From Sphingopyxis sp. (GTDB lineage: Bacteria > Pseudomonadota > Alphaproteobacteria > Sphingomonadales > Sphingomonadaceae), in NCBI GenBank assembly GCA_015657575.1, contig JACDQN010000084.1, positions 1-35,993 of the forward strand: a DNA stretch of 35,993 nucleotides. Reading direction: 5' to 3'. Below, piece by piece: positions 26,226-34,015 of this stretch (position 1 is the first letter of the stretch; each line of letters opens with the position of its first letter). A model generated the notes under the pieces. The model did no database searches. It saw only the letters and a list, made by a program, of their open reading frames with translations, and was not told the origin of the DNA. A program made the position numbers and the translations under genes.

Positions 26226-26678
26226 ATGCATCAATGTGCCTTGGGGGGACGTGTGACTCGGAGTTTCCGATTTTACGCTGCGGTTGCAGCGAGCCTGGGA
26301 TGTATCCCGGCAGCTTATGCGCAGGATCTGGTGCACGAACCGATCAGCCCGACCTTCGGTGGCAATCCGTTCAACTCGAACCATATTCTCGGCACTGCAA
26401 CGGCGCAGAACGACTATCGCGACCCACGCGCGACGAGCTCCTCGTCGCAGGCCGACATCTTCGCGCGTCAGCTTCAGTCGCGGCTGCTGTCTTCGCTGTC
26501 GTCGCAGATCGTCGATGCCATCTTCGGCGACAACCCGCAGGAAAGCGGGACGATCAGTTTCGGCGGCCAGACGATCGATTTTTTCCGCTCGCTGGACTCG
26601 GTGACCCTCACGATCCGGAACGATGAAACCGGCGAAGAAACCAAGATCGTCGTTCCGCTTTTCGTCGAGGTGAAGTGA
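26226..26678 (+). CDS. csgF: Curli assembly protein CsgF
   Basis: This is a 150-residue precursor from ATG 26226 with GGGGGA upstream; a GTG at 26253 behind GGGGGGAC would give 141 residues with a cleaner signal peptide (FYAAVAASLGCIPAAYAQD). The mature start DLVHEPISPTFGGNPFN is the CsgF signature, the segment that inserts into the CsgG pore. TATAQNDYRD and ISFGGQTIDFF follow. CsgF caps the CsgG channel at the surface and couples export to nucleation. The stop overlaps the csgG start (TGATG). Confidence 0.9.
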   Translation: MHQCALGGRVTRSFRFYAAVAASLGCIPAAYAQDLVHEPISPTFGGNPFNSNHILGTATAQNDYRDPRATSSSSQADIFARQLQSRLLSSLSSQIVDAIFGDNPQESGTISFGGQTIDFFRSLDSVTLTIRNDETGEETKIVVPLFVEVK

Positions 26679-27646
26679 TGCGCCGCCTCGCCCGGATCGC
26701 CCTCGGCCTTCTCTGCGCCTCCTCGCTCGCCGGCTGCATGACCGTCGGCAAGAGCGGCCGCGACACTTTCGCGCCGAGCACGAGCCTCGCCTATTTCCCT
26801 AAGAAGACGCAGACGCAGCTACTTCTCAACGACCTGCCGAAACCGCAGCGTCAGGTCTCGGTCGCGGTATATGGTTTCACCGACCAGACCGGACAGTTCA
26901 AGCCGACCGAAGCCGGGCAGACGCTGTCGCGCGCCGTCACCCAAGGCGCCGGCTCGATGCTGGTCAAGGCGCTGCAGGATGCAGGAAGCCGGTCCTGGTT
27001 CACGATCGTCGAGCGCGAGCGTCTCGATAATCTCCTGAAAGAGCGGCAGATCATCACCGAGATGCGCAAGCGCTACCTCGGCGAGGAAGAGATCGATCGC
27101 AAGGCGCTTCCCGCCTTGCTGTTTGCCGGGATACTGCTCGAGGGCGGCATCGTCGGTTATGACAGCAATACGGTGACGGGCGGCGCGGGTGCGGCCTTCC
27201 TCGGGATCGGCGCGCGGACCCAATATCGCCAGGACACGGTCACCGTCTATCTTCGCGCCGTATCGGTCCGCACCGGCGAGGTACTGACTACGGTCACGGC
27301 GTCGAAGACGATCGCCTCGCAGGCTATTGGCGCGAGCGCTTACCGTTTCGTCGCATTCAAGGAACTGCTCGAGGCCGAATGGGGGATCACGAGCAACGAG
27401 CCCGATCAGGTGGCGCTCCAGCAGGCAATCGAGAAGGCGGTCTATGCGCTAGTGATGGAAGGGGTCGAACTCGACCTCTGGAAATTCCAGGACATGGGCG
27501 TAGCAGGTCCGCTGCGGGACTTTTATCGCCGCGAACGCGACGGTCTCTATGAGGCGCGCGATGTGCAGGAGGCCGTCGAAAAAGCGGGCTCGCTCTCGGC
27601 GCTCAAGATCATCAAGAACAAGCAGAAGGAGAAGGAGGGCTCCTGA
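26675..27646 (+). CDS. csgG: Curli secretion channel lipoprotein CsgG
   Basis: This is a 323-residue precursor, starting at GTG 26675 or ATG 26678. The lipobox SLAGC places the lipidated Cys at ~21. Family segments are VAVYGFTDQTGQFKP, GSMLVKALQDAGSRSWFTIV, ERERLDNLLKERQII, LLFAGILLEGGIVGYDSN with its transmembrane hairpin, and QYRQDTVTVYLRAVSVRTGE. CsgG nonamers form the outer-membrane pore through which curlins pass. The C-terminus is longer and more charged than in enterobacteria. It is coupled to csgF and followed after 190 bp by the curlin gene. Confidence 0.95.
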   Translation: MMRRLARIALGLLCASSLAGCMTVGKSGRDTFAPSTSLAYFPKKTQTQLLLNDLPKPQRQVSVAVYGFTDQTGQFKPTEAGQTLSRAVTQGAGSMLVKALQDAGSRSWFTIVERERLDNLLKERQIITEMRKRYLGEEEIDRKALPALLFAGILLEGGIVGYDSNTVTGGAGAAFLGIGARTQYRQDTVTVYLRAVSVRTGEVLTTVTASKTIASQAIGASAYRFVAFKELLEAEWGITSNEPDQVALQQAIEKAVYALVMEGVELDLWKFQDMGVAGPLRDFYRRERDGLYEARDVQEAVEKAGSLSALKIIKNKQKEKEGS

Positions 27647-27810
27647 AGACATAAGAGGGGGGCAGGCCAATATCTCCGGGCCGGCCTTTAAAACATAAGT
27701 CGTTGGAGAAAAGGCACGCAAAGAAGCGGCAACTTCGATGCGTGCGAATATTAGGCTGCGATAACCTGAAAATGCTCGGCGTCTCTTGCGCCGTGGCACG
27801 CTCGTTATCG

Positions 27811-27824
27811 CCTTTTTGAAAAGG
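27811..27824 (+). promoter_or_regulatory. Hairpin over the curlin ribosome-binding site
   Basis: CCTTT-TTGA-AAAGG forms a small self-complementary element whose 3' arm is part of the AAAAGGTG Shine-Dalgarno of the large curlin (ATG 27836). Its stability is low, so any effect would be modest, for example temperature- or protein-dependent. Confidence 0.3.
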
Positions 27825-27835
27825 TGATGCAATCC

Positions 27836-29410
27836 ATGAAAAGCGTATATCTTACCGCCGTCTCGGCCGTCGCTCTCGCGATCTCGGCTCCGGCAATCGC
27901 CCAGTCGACATCGACCCTCGACCAGTCGGGTCTCGACAACTCCGGCACCGTAACCCAGCTCGGCTCGAACACGAGCGATCTCGACCAGACGGGTAACGAC
28001 AACGTCGCGACCGTCGCGCAGGACGGCGAGAACAGCTCGACCATCTCGCAGGACGCGCTCGGCGCGGGCGCTTTCGTGACCCAGACGGGTACCGGCAACA
28101 GCTCGACGATCGACCAGGACGATGCTTCGACCAACAACTCGATCAATCTTCCGGAAGATCCCGAAGCGACCGTCGTCCAGAACGGCACCGACAATGCTTC
28201 GAACGTCCGTCAGGCTTCGGTGGCGCCGAGCTTCAACCTCGTCGCCAATGCAACGCAGACCGGCGATCTCAACGATTCGAACATCGAGCAATATGCGAAC
28301 GGCCCGGGCTTCACCGGCACGATCCGCACCAACGTCACGCAGACCGAAGCCTCGATCTCGGACGTGATCCAGTCGGCAACGGGCGACAATGCGAAGAATC
28401 TCTTCGCGACCGTCGTCCAGAGCGCTTCGACCTCGACCGTCACCCAGACCGCAACGGGCACCCAGGCTGTCGGCGCGACCGCGATCGTCAACCAGCAGGC
28501 CGGTTCGACCTCGACGATCGACCAGACGATCGATGCCAACGATGCCGGTGACCTGTACGCCAACGTCCGTCAGGACAATGGCGCCTCGTCGACGGTCGAA
28601 CAAAGTGCCTTCGGCAACGGTTCGAACAACGCCGATGCGATCGTCGTTCAGGACGGCGCGAGCAGCTCGTCGATCACGCAGACCTTCGAGAATGTCGGTG
28701 CGAACACCTTCCTCGCCAATGTGACCCAGACCGGCGACGATCACTCGTCGATCATCACGCAGGACGACAAGGCGCCGCTGAACCAGGCGGACTCGAACCT
28801 GATCGCCACCGTCGTGCAGACCGGCGAAGGCAACAGCTCGATCATCGATCAGGACAACAAGGGCGCGACCGCGATCGTGACCCAGGCTGGCCTGAACAAC
28901 GACTCGTCGGTGATCCAGGACGGCGCGGGCCTCAGCGCAGACGTCTTCCAGGCGAACGAAAACAACGACTCGTTCGTGACGCAGATCGGCGCGCTGAATT
29001 CGAGCGTCGATGTCGAGCAGCTCGGCGAAGGCGGCACCTCGACCGTCAATCAGCTGGCCAATGCCCGCAACGACACGGCAACCGTTCGCCAGCTGGCCGG
29101 TTCGATCGGCAACGAATCGACGATCAACCAGTATGGCGCGACCCCGAGCGCTCCGGCGTTCAACGTCGCGACCGTCGAGCAGGGCGGCGAAAGCAACGAA
29201 TCGCTGCTGACCCAGTCGGGCCTCGATAACGTGGCATTTGTCGGCCAGTATGGCATCGGCAACGAAAGCATCGTGACGCAGGTCGGTCTCGACGGCGGCA
29301 ACAGCGCCACCGTCAACCAATATTCGGACGGCAACGTCTCGAGCGTGAATCAGAATGGTGCCGGTAACGTCGCCATCGTCACGCAGGGCGCGGCTCCGAC
29401 GGCCAACTAA
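27836..29410 (+). CDS. Large curlin-repeat amyloid subunit (CsgA-like)
   Basis: The start at 27836 (MKSVYLTAVSAVALAISAPA, then IAQS) gives a signal peptide behind AAGGTG. The 524-residue product is more than three times the length of E. coli CsgA (151). It consists almost entirely of curlin-type units with the spacing S/T-x5-Q-x-G-x2-N-x-[AV]-x3-Q, for example STLDQSGLDNSGTVTQLG, SDLDQTGNDNVATVAQDG and ESIVTQVGLDGGNSATVNQ. At least twenty units are visible, some separated by short irregular insertions. Gln and Asn ladders stack in the amyloid core. It would be exported through CsgG and form the main fibre. Codon use is uniform through the repeats. Confidence 0.92.
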   Translation: MKSVYLTAVSAVALAISAPAIAQSTSTLDQSGLDNSGTVTQLGSNTSDLDQTGNDNVATVAQDGENSSTISQDALGAGAFVTQTGTGNSSTIDQDDASTNNSINLPEDPEATVVQNGTDNASNVRQASVAPSFNLVANATQTGDLNDSNIEQYANGPGFTGTIRTNVTQTEASISDVIQSATGDNAKNLFATVVQSASTSTVTQTATGTQAVGATAIVNQQAGSTSTIDQTIDANDAGDLYANVRQDNGASSTVEQSAFGNGSNNADAIVVQDGASSSSITQTFENVGANTFLANVTQTGDDHSSIITQDDKAPLNQADSNLIATVVQTGEGNSSIIDQDNKGATAIVTQAGLNNDSSVIQDGAGLSADVFQANENNDSFVTQIGALNSSVDVEQLGEGGTSTVNQLANARNDTATVRQLAGSIGNESTINQYGATPSAPAFNVATVEQGGESNESLLTQSGLDNVAFVGQYGIGNESIVTQVGLDGGNSATVNQYSDGNVSSVNQNGAGNVAIVTQGAAPTAN

Positions 29411-29453
29411 GCGGCTCGGAGGGACGGCGCTGGCCCGCCCCTCCATTCCGGCG

Positions 29454-29483
29454 TGCCGGGTCCTCGCCTGCGAGGGCCCGGCA
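29454..29483 (+). terminator. Intercistronic hairpin between the two curlin genes
   Basis: TGCCGGG-T-CCTCG (29454-29466) pairs with CGAGG-G-CCCGGCA (29471-29483) around a four-base loop, with a single T/G pair in the stem. No U-run follows, so it probably acts as a partial terminator or RNA-stabilising element. Either would keep more major-subunit than minor-subunit mRNA. Confidence 0.55.
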
Positions 29484-29526
29484 TGTTCGGAAACGATATG
29501 AAGAGCGATTTTCACAGGAGCATGTG

Positions 29527-30141
29527 ATGCGCCATCGATTGTTTTTTAGCGCTGTGCTGGGGCTTGCCGGAATCGAGGCGGCCGCAGCCGAGCCACTGCC
29601 CACGGACGCGGCTGAGGAAAGCGGCGCCTATATCGCGCAGATCGGGACCGGGAACGAGGCCGAAATCGCTCAGGATGACGCGCGGGCGCGCGCGCGGATC
29701 GTTCAGGATGGCAGCGGCAACAAGGCGACGATCGTCCAGAAGGGAAGCGGCGCGCATCGGGCTGAACTCGTTCAGAGCGGAGCCGACCATGTTGCGGCGC
29801 TCGAACAGGATGGAGGCGGCGCCAATATGATTGCGATTCTTCAAGCAGGCGGCGGCAATCACGCGCGGATCAACCAGTTCAACGACGGCGGCCTCGTCAA
29901 CACGTCGGTGGCGAGTCAGCAGGGACAGAATAATATCCTCTCGCTCGTCCAGGATGGCGCCGACAATCAGGCGAATCTGGTGCAGAATGGCGACGGCAAT
30001 GCTATGACGGCGCTTCAGTCCGGATCGACCAACAGGCTCGACTGGACGCAGAACGGCAGCGGGCTGTCCGACCTCCATGTCGAGCAACAGGGCGGCGCCG
30101 CAATCCAGCTCGTGCAGACCAATGGGCCGGGCGGGCAATAG
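29527..30141 (+). CDS. Curlin-repeat protein (CsgB/minor-curlin-like)
   Basis: This is a 204-residue precursor with AGGAG 7 bases before ATG 29527 and a signal peptide (MRHRLFFSAVLGLAG up to AAAAE). Curlin units such as YIAQIGTGNEAEIAQDD, RIVQDGSGNKATIVQKG and NLVQNGDGNAMTALQSG give about eight repeats. It is shorter and more charged than the large curlin and is encoded directly after it, matching the nucleator CsgB in role or acting as a second subunit. The csgB assignment is functional inference only. Confidence 0.88.
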   Translation: MRHRLFFSAVLGLAGIEAAAAEPLPTDAAEESGAYIAQIGTGNEAEIAQDDARARARIVQDGSGNKATIVQKGSGAHRAELVQSGADHVAALEQDGGGANMIAILQAGGGNHARINQFNDGGLVNTSVASQQGQNNILSLVQDGADNQANLVQNGDGNAMTALQSGSTNRLDWTQNGSGLSDLHVEQQGGAAIQLVQTNGPGGQ

Positions 30142-30152
30142 GGGACAGGCGG

Positions 30153-30725
30153 ATGAGCTTCATGCTGACGACCTTGTTGTTTTTTGCAGAGCCCGCGACG
30201 GTGGCGGTCGAGCAGCTCGGTGCGGCCGACACGCATGAGCCGATCGAGCAGGTCGGCAGACGAGGAGCGTCGGCGTTTGTCGAGGACGCGTCGATTTCGA
30301 ACGCTCCCGGCGGCGATGTCACGCAACTGTCCGTTTCCGACAACGAAATCTCATTGGCACGAGTCGATGGTATCGACCGTTGCAGCGCCGAGCTTTTGTC
30401 TGCTGATCAAAAAGCCTATTGCAGCCGCCGCATCGAAACCCGCTCGGCGGAGTTTCGCTCGGAACTCACGACACCGCTGACCCTTGAGCAGAAGCTTATC
30501 GGCGAGCGGCTTGTCCCGCTGCGAGGTCTTGAAAATGCTGCGCGCGCAAGCGCCGCGTCGCCGACGAACAGCGATGTTCAAGCGCTGGCTTCCGTAACGC
30601 TCGCGCCGACGCCTGTCGGTTTGCCCGACGATGCGGCGAAGTCTGCGCCCGGAAACCTGTCGACAGAAACGCAGGCGCTCGTTGACGCCCTTGTGTCAAA
30701 GCTCTCAAATCCAGGAGGCCAGTAG
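30153..30725 (+). CDS. Unknown protein of the curli operon
   Basis: This is a 190-residue product with AGGCGG upstream, 11 bp after the minor curlin. The N-terminus is short and hydrophobic (MSFMLTTLLFFAEPATVA). VEQLGAADTHEPIEQVGR and DVTQLSVSDNEIS preserve the Q-x-G/Q spacing of one or two decayed curlin units. Next comes DRCSAELLSADQKAYCSRRI, whose two Cys may pair, and then a disordered Ala/Pro-rich tail. No family is recognised. The position suggests an accessory: a fibre-capping, anchoring or chaperone protein. Confidence 0.7.
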   Translation: MSFMLTTLLFFAEPATVAVEQLGAADTHEPIEQVGRRGASAFVEDASISNAPGGDVTQLSVSDNEISLARVDGIDRCSAELLSADQKAYCSRRIETRSAEFRSELTTPLTLEQKLIGERLVPLRGLENAARASAASPTNSDVQALASVTLAPTPVGLPDDAAKSAPGNLSTETQALVDALVSKLSNPGGQ

Positions 30726-30734
30726 GCGTCTCCC

Positions 30735-30757
30735 TATTTTCGCCTCCAGCGAAAATA
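30735..30757 (+). terminator. Terminator of the curli operon
   Basis: TATTTTCGC (30735-30743) and GCGAAAATA (30749-30757) are perfect 9-bp arms around CTCCA, placed 10 bp after the last curli-operon stop. There is no long U-run, but no other gene starts downstream for 700 bp. Confidence 0.6.
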
Positions 30758-31460
30758 CCAGACTTCATGTGACAAGTCAATCATGCTATTGAAATAGAAT
30801 GACTTTTAACAGAATTTTGACCTCCAAAAATTGGCCAGCAATCACCCAGCAATCACCGTTTTCAGGAGCGAAAAAACCTCGTGGCCACGCGCAAATCTGC
30901 TCTTCGATCGGACCTTTCCAAGACCAATCTTGACGACTCTCTGATGGCGAAGGTCACCGGTTCAAATCCTGTAGGTTGCCTCTCATATCCTCCCTCAGTT
31001 AACCTCTCCAAGGTCGCGACAAGTACCGTGCCGTGGGTAAGAATCTGGTGCCTCTCATCAGAAAATTGGATCAGTTCAGGCTAGCACCGCCGGACAGGAT
31101 CAGACGATCTAGCGATCGCCGGTATCGCAGCGCGCAACCCCGCTGGCGCAGCTTTGGACGGCATACTCCAATTAGATCCATTTTCGGTCGCAGTTTTGGT
31201 TGCTGATTGCGGTCGATCTGTTGGAAATAGGCGCGCGCCCGTACAGTCAACTGGGCGAGTGACCGGGTTCCGCCACGTATGTCCAGGCAATTGCTAAAGG
31301 TGGTGGTACGTGCTCCAGACGCGCGTTTCCTTTGCTCGGTCACTTTTTCGCGATGCAACGCCTAGAATAATAATTGGATTATTAAATAGTAGCGCTCTGA
31401 CGCGAGGCATACTTTTCAACTGCGACTCATCTTGGTCGCAACCTTGAAAAGGAACGTGAC
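30758..31460. other. Gene-poor region between the curli and lasso clusters
   Basis: No convincing gene is present in about 700 bp. It contains a tandem duplication of CAGCAATCACC (30836-30846 and 30847-30857), a tRNA T-arm-like fragment (30950-30985) and an AT-rich stretch with AATAATAATTGGATTATT near 31366. A TGCGAC/GTCGCA inverted pair follows just before the lasso precursor. The last part probably holds the lasso promoter. Confidence 0.5.
30950..30985 (+). other. tRNA 3'-end-like fragment (T-arm)
   Basis: ACCGG-TTCAAAT-CCTGT has the stem and TTCRANY loop of a tRNA T-arm, with one mismatch in the stem, followed by AGGTTGCCTCTC where an acceptor 3' strand would lie. No matching 5' acceptor, D-arm or anticodon arm is found upstream. 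It is a relic or an attachment-site copy, not a functional tRNA. Confidence 0.35.
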
Positions 31461-31592
31461 ATGAAAACGCATGACGACATCATCGATCTCGGCGCCGCCC
31501 AGGACGAAACCCTCGGCGCGCTGCCGTCGGGCCAGCAGGACGTACAGCCCGGGGACAAGTTTATCCTCGGCGGCATCAGCGCCGACGATTGA
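31461..31592 (+). CDS. Lasso peptide precursor (sphingopyxin-like)
   Basis: This is a 43-residue precursor behind AAAAGGAAC. The leader is residues 1-18 and ends DETL, with the obligatory Thr at position -2. The core begins at Gly19: ring GALPSGQQD, Gly1 to Asp9, which would close as a nine-residue macrolactam. The tail is VQPGDKFILGGISADD, giving a 25-residue core. The bulky K/F/I/L run at core positions 15-18 is the likely steric plug. The C-terminal GGI-S/T-ADD matches my recollection of sphingopyxin I from Sphingopyxis alaskensis, while the ring differs strongly. The stop at 31592 overlaps a possible TTG start of the B gene, and the processing genes follow directly. Confidence 0.92.
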   Translation: MKTHDDIIDLGAAQDETLGALPSGQQDVQPGDKFILGGISADD

Positions 31593-31648
31593 CTGACGCG
31601 TGGCGTGCAGTCCTCGCACTGCACGCCACCGCTCCGTCGCGCGCTTCC

Positions 31649-32293
31649 ATGATGAATGTCATCACTTCAGCTGCCACGCATTGGTGCAGAGTCGGCGGCA
31701 CCTTCGTCTTTCTGGACTTGTCCCGCGATCGCTATTTCATGCTTGAGCAAAGTGCGGCTGATCGCTTTTCCCGGATTGTCGCCGGAGCGCAAGAGGAGGG
31801 TGACAATGATTGGCTTGCCGCACGCGGCTTGCACCATCTGGCGCCGCCGGTCGATCAATCTAGTTCCGAAAGGATCGCTCCGACCAGCAGTGTTCTCGAG
31901 GAGCCAAATCTCGAAAGGGCTTCGGCGGTTGAGACAGCCCGTTCGGTATGGGTCCTGGCCCTAGCTCAGCGGCATGTTCGGAAACTCGCTCTAATGGAAA
32001 TTCTGCCTAATCTTTTGCACGGCGTGCCAGTAGCTCCGCACGTTCAACGGTCGGATGCACGCCAGGTAGCCGCGGCGTTTAAGCGAGCGCGTCACTATTT
32101 TTCCGGCATGGATGAATGCCTCAGCCGCGGCGTTGCAATGCGCCGTGTGCTGGCCGGAAAGGGGTGCGAGGCCCGGCTGGTGATCGGCGTAACTTTGCCA
32201 TTCGCCGCGCATTGCTGGGTGCAGCTGGGCTCGGCGGTATTGACCGATCCGCTCGATGTGGTGACCCCCTACACACCGATATTGGTCGCCTGA
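31649..32293 (+). CDS. Lasso peptide biosynthesis protein B (RRE + transglutaminase-like protease)
   Basis: The product is 214 residues from ATG 31649, or 234 if translation begins at TTG 31589, which overlaps the precursor stop. The N-terminal ~80 residues (THWCRVGGTFVFLDLSRDRY) form the leader-binding RRE/PqqD-like B1 domain. The C-terminal half is the B2 cysteine protease: Cys in MDECLSRGVAMRRVLAGKG, His in PFAAHCWVQLG and Asp in VLTDPLDVV form the triad. It removes the leader so the cyclase can use the new N-terminal Gly. Its stop overlaps the start of C (TGATG). Confidence 0.92.
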   Translation: MMNVITSAATHWCRVGGTFVFLDLSRDRYFMLEQSAADRFSRIVAGAQEEGDNDWLAARGLHHLAPPVDQSSSERIAPTSSVLEEPNLERASAVETARSVWVLALAQRHVRKLALMEILPNLLHGVPVAPHVQRSDARQVAAAFKRARHYFSGMDECLSRGVAMRRVLAGKGCEARLVIGVTLPFAAHCWVQLGSAVLTDPLDVVTPYTPILVA

Positions 32294-34013
32294 TGCCGGG
32301 GTACTTTCGCATCGAGATTTCCGAGGCGTCGGGACAGGCTGATCGTGACAATGGCGAAGCGGACCCACCCGCCTTATCGCTTCCAGGCGCTCGGCTCTGG
32401 TGCGATCGACAGCCGCTTGCCCTGGGTGGGCATGGATATCTGATCGGCCACCTGTTCGAGCGAGGCGAAATGAGCCGCCGCGTGTTGGATCTGCATGAAA
32501 CGGCGGTAACCAGAATGGCGGCGTCTAGCGGCCGGTCGCTCGTGTCCGACTATTGGGGCGGCTATGTGTCCATCTTGGCGCGGCCCGGTGGAGGTCTCGC
32601 GATATTTCGCGACCCGTCCGGGTTGTTGCCCGTCTATTACCGCGCCGATGGGGCGGGCGTCACAGCGTCGAGCGACGCTGCCGATCTCGGCAGACGTGGC
32701 GGCGTCGATTATCCGGCAGTTGCGCGGTTTCTGGCTAATGGAGGCGCGCCTAGCCGAGAAACCTGCCTCGAAGGTGTCCAGGTACTGCTTCCAGGGGAAT
32801 GTCTGATCATTACTTCGGGATCGCGTCGTCTGGAAAGCTGGTGGTCACCGTGGGATTGGACGCAGGTCCCCCACAAGCGGTTCGAGGTGGCCGCCCGTAA
32901 GCTTCGCGCCGTGGCGCTCGACTGTATCGAAAGCTGGGCGTCCTGCTTTGATTCCATATTGACCGGCGTATCTGGCGGCCTCGATTCCTCGATTGTCGCC
33001 GGCGCCGCATCTCGCCGCGCCGCCGCGCTTCATTGCCTGACGATGATCGAAGACGATGCGATTGGCGATGAGCGCCGCTATGCTTCCATTCTCGCCAAGG
33101 CGATTGGCGTTCCCTTGCTTGAAGCCCACTATGACCTCGGCAAGGTTGAGATTGATCGCGCCGTGGCGCCGCACCACCCTTGGCCGCACGCGCCATTCTA
33201 CATGCAGGCAATCGCGTCGGCTCATGAAGAGCTCCGCCGCGAGCATCAAATCGATGCCTTCTTCTCGGGCAATGGCGGGGACAATATCTTCTGTGCGATC
33301 CGCAGCGCCTCGCCGTTCGTCGATCGTTTCATGGCGCAGGGACCGCGTCACGGGCTTTTCGACACCCTGCGCGATTTGAGCGATCTGACGGGAGCCAGCG
33401 GTGCGACCATCTTGCGGCACGCCTGGGATCGCTATCGTGACTGCAGCCGGCCCGTAAAACTTCATCGCGACACTTCCGGGCTTTCTTCCGCCGCGATCGC
33501 CGAGCTGGATGTGCCGAGGCGCCCCATCCATGGATGGAAGCGCCCGAAGGCACGCCGCCCGGCAAGGCGGCGCATGTCAGGCTGCTGGCGCGCGCGCATC
33601 GCAGCATCGAGCTGTATCCCCGCCGCTCCCATCCGCAGCATGTCGCGCCGCTCCTGTCGCAACCAATCGTCGAAACATGCCTGTCAATCCCGACATGGCA
33701 GTGGATCGAGGGCGGCAGGGATCGCGCCGTCGCTCGGGCGGCATTCAAATCCATCGTCCCTGTGCAATTATTGCGCCGCACGTCCAAGGGCGGGCCGGGC
33801 GGCTTCATGCAGCGCATATTCCAGGCGAACGCGGAACATGCCGGCGACCTGCTGCGCACTGGCCTGCTGGCGCGGGCCGGTCTGCTCGACCTCAGGACCT
33901 TGGAAGGAGCCTCGCAGCCGACGGTGGCGGGCTTCGAAAAGGCGCAGCGCATCCTCGCACTTTGCGCGGCGGAAAGCTGGGTTCGTTGGTGGACGGATGT
34001 TCGCGCGTCATAA
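32293..34013 (+). CDS. Lasso peptide cyclase C (asparagine synthetase-like), one apparent frame break
   Basis: The gene starts at ATG 32293 and is ~573 residues after correction. The N-terminal domain (GYVSILARPGGGLAIFRDPSG, LLPVYYRADG) is a glutamine-amidotransferase-like fold without the catalytic N-terminal Cys. The synthetase domain has the PP-loop TGVSGGLDSSIV and SGNGGDNIF, used to adenylate the Asp9 side chain. Near 33515-33530 the frame moves back by one. One G restored after CCG (about 33513) gives DVPEAPHPWMEAPEGTPPGK, which then continues HVRLLARAHRSIELYPRR to TAA at 34011-34013. It is co-translated with B and ends 2 bp from the convergent peptidase fragment. Confidence 0.87.
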
Positions 34014-34015
34014 GG

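Noticed and set aside
27900-29400. CRISPR array or DNA-level tandem repeat
   Set aside because: The periodicity is at protein level (curlin units) with varying nucleotide sequence and no constant spacers.
27449-29515. A 688-codon open frame antisense to the curlin gene
   Set aside because: It arises from the repetitive codons of the curlin gene read backwards; its translation is Asp/Arg/Val-rich repeat without a family, and the sense strand has signal peptide, ribosome site and curlin motifs.
30950-30985. Functional tRNA gene
   Set aside because: Only a T-arm-like element is present, with a mismatched stem; acceptor 5' strand, D-arm and anticodon arm are absent.
31071-31358. Minus-strand 95-codon frame as a transposase remnant
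   Set aside because: No transposase motif or inverted terminal repeats could be identified; it may be chance.
32116-32292. Upstream extension of the lasso cyclase frame
   Set aside because: It overlaps the catalytic region of protein B; the ATG at 32293 overlapping the B stop is the natural start.
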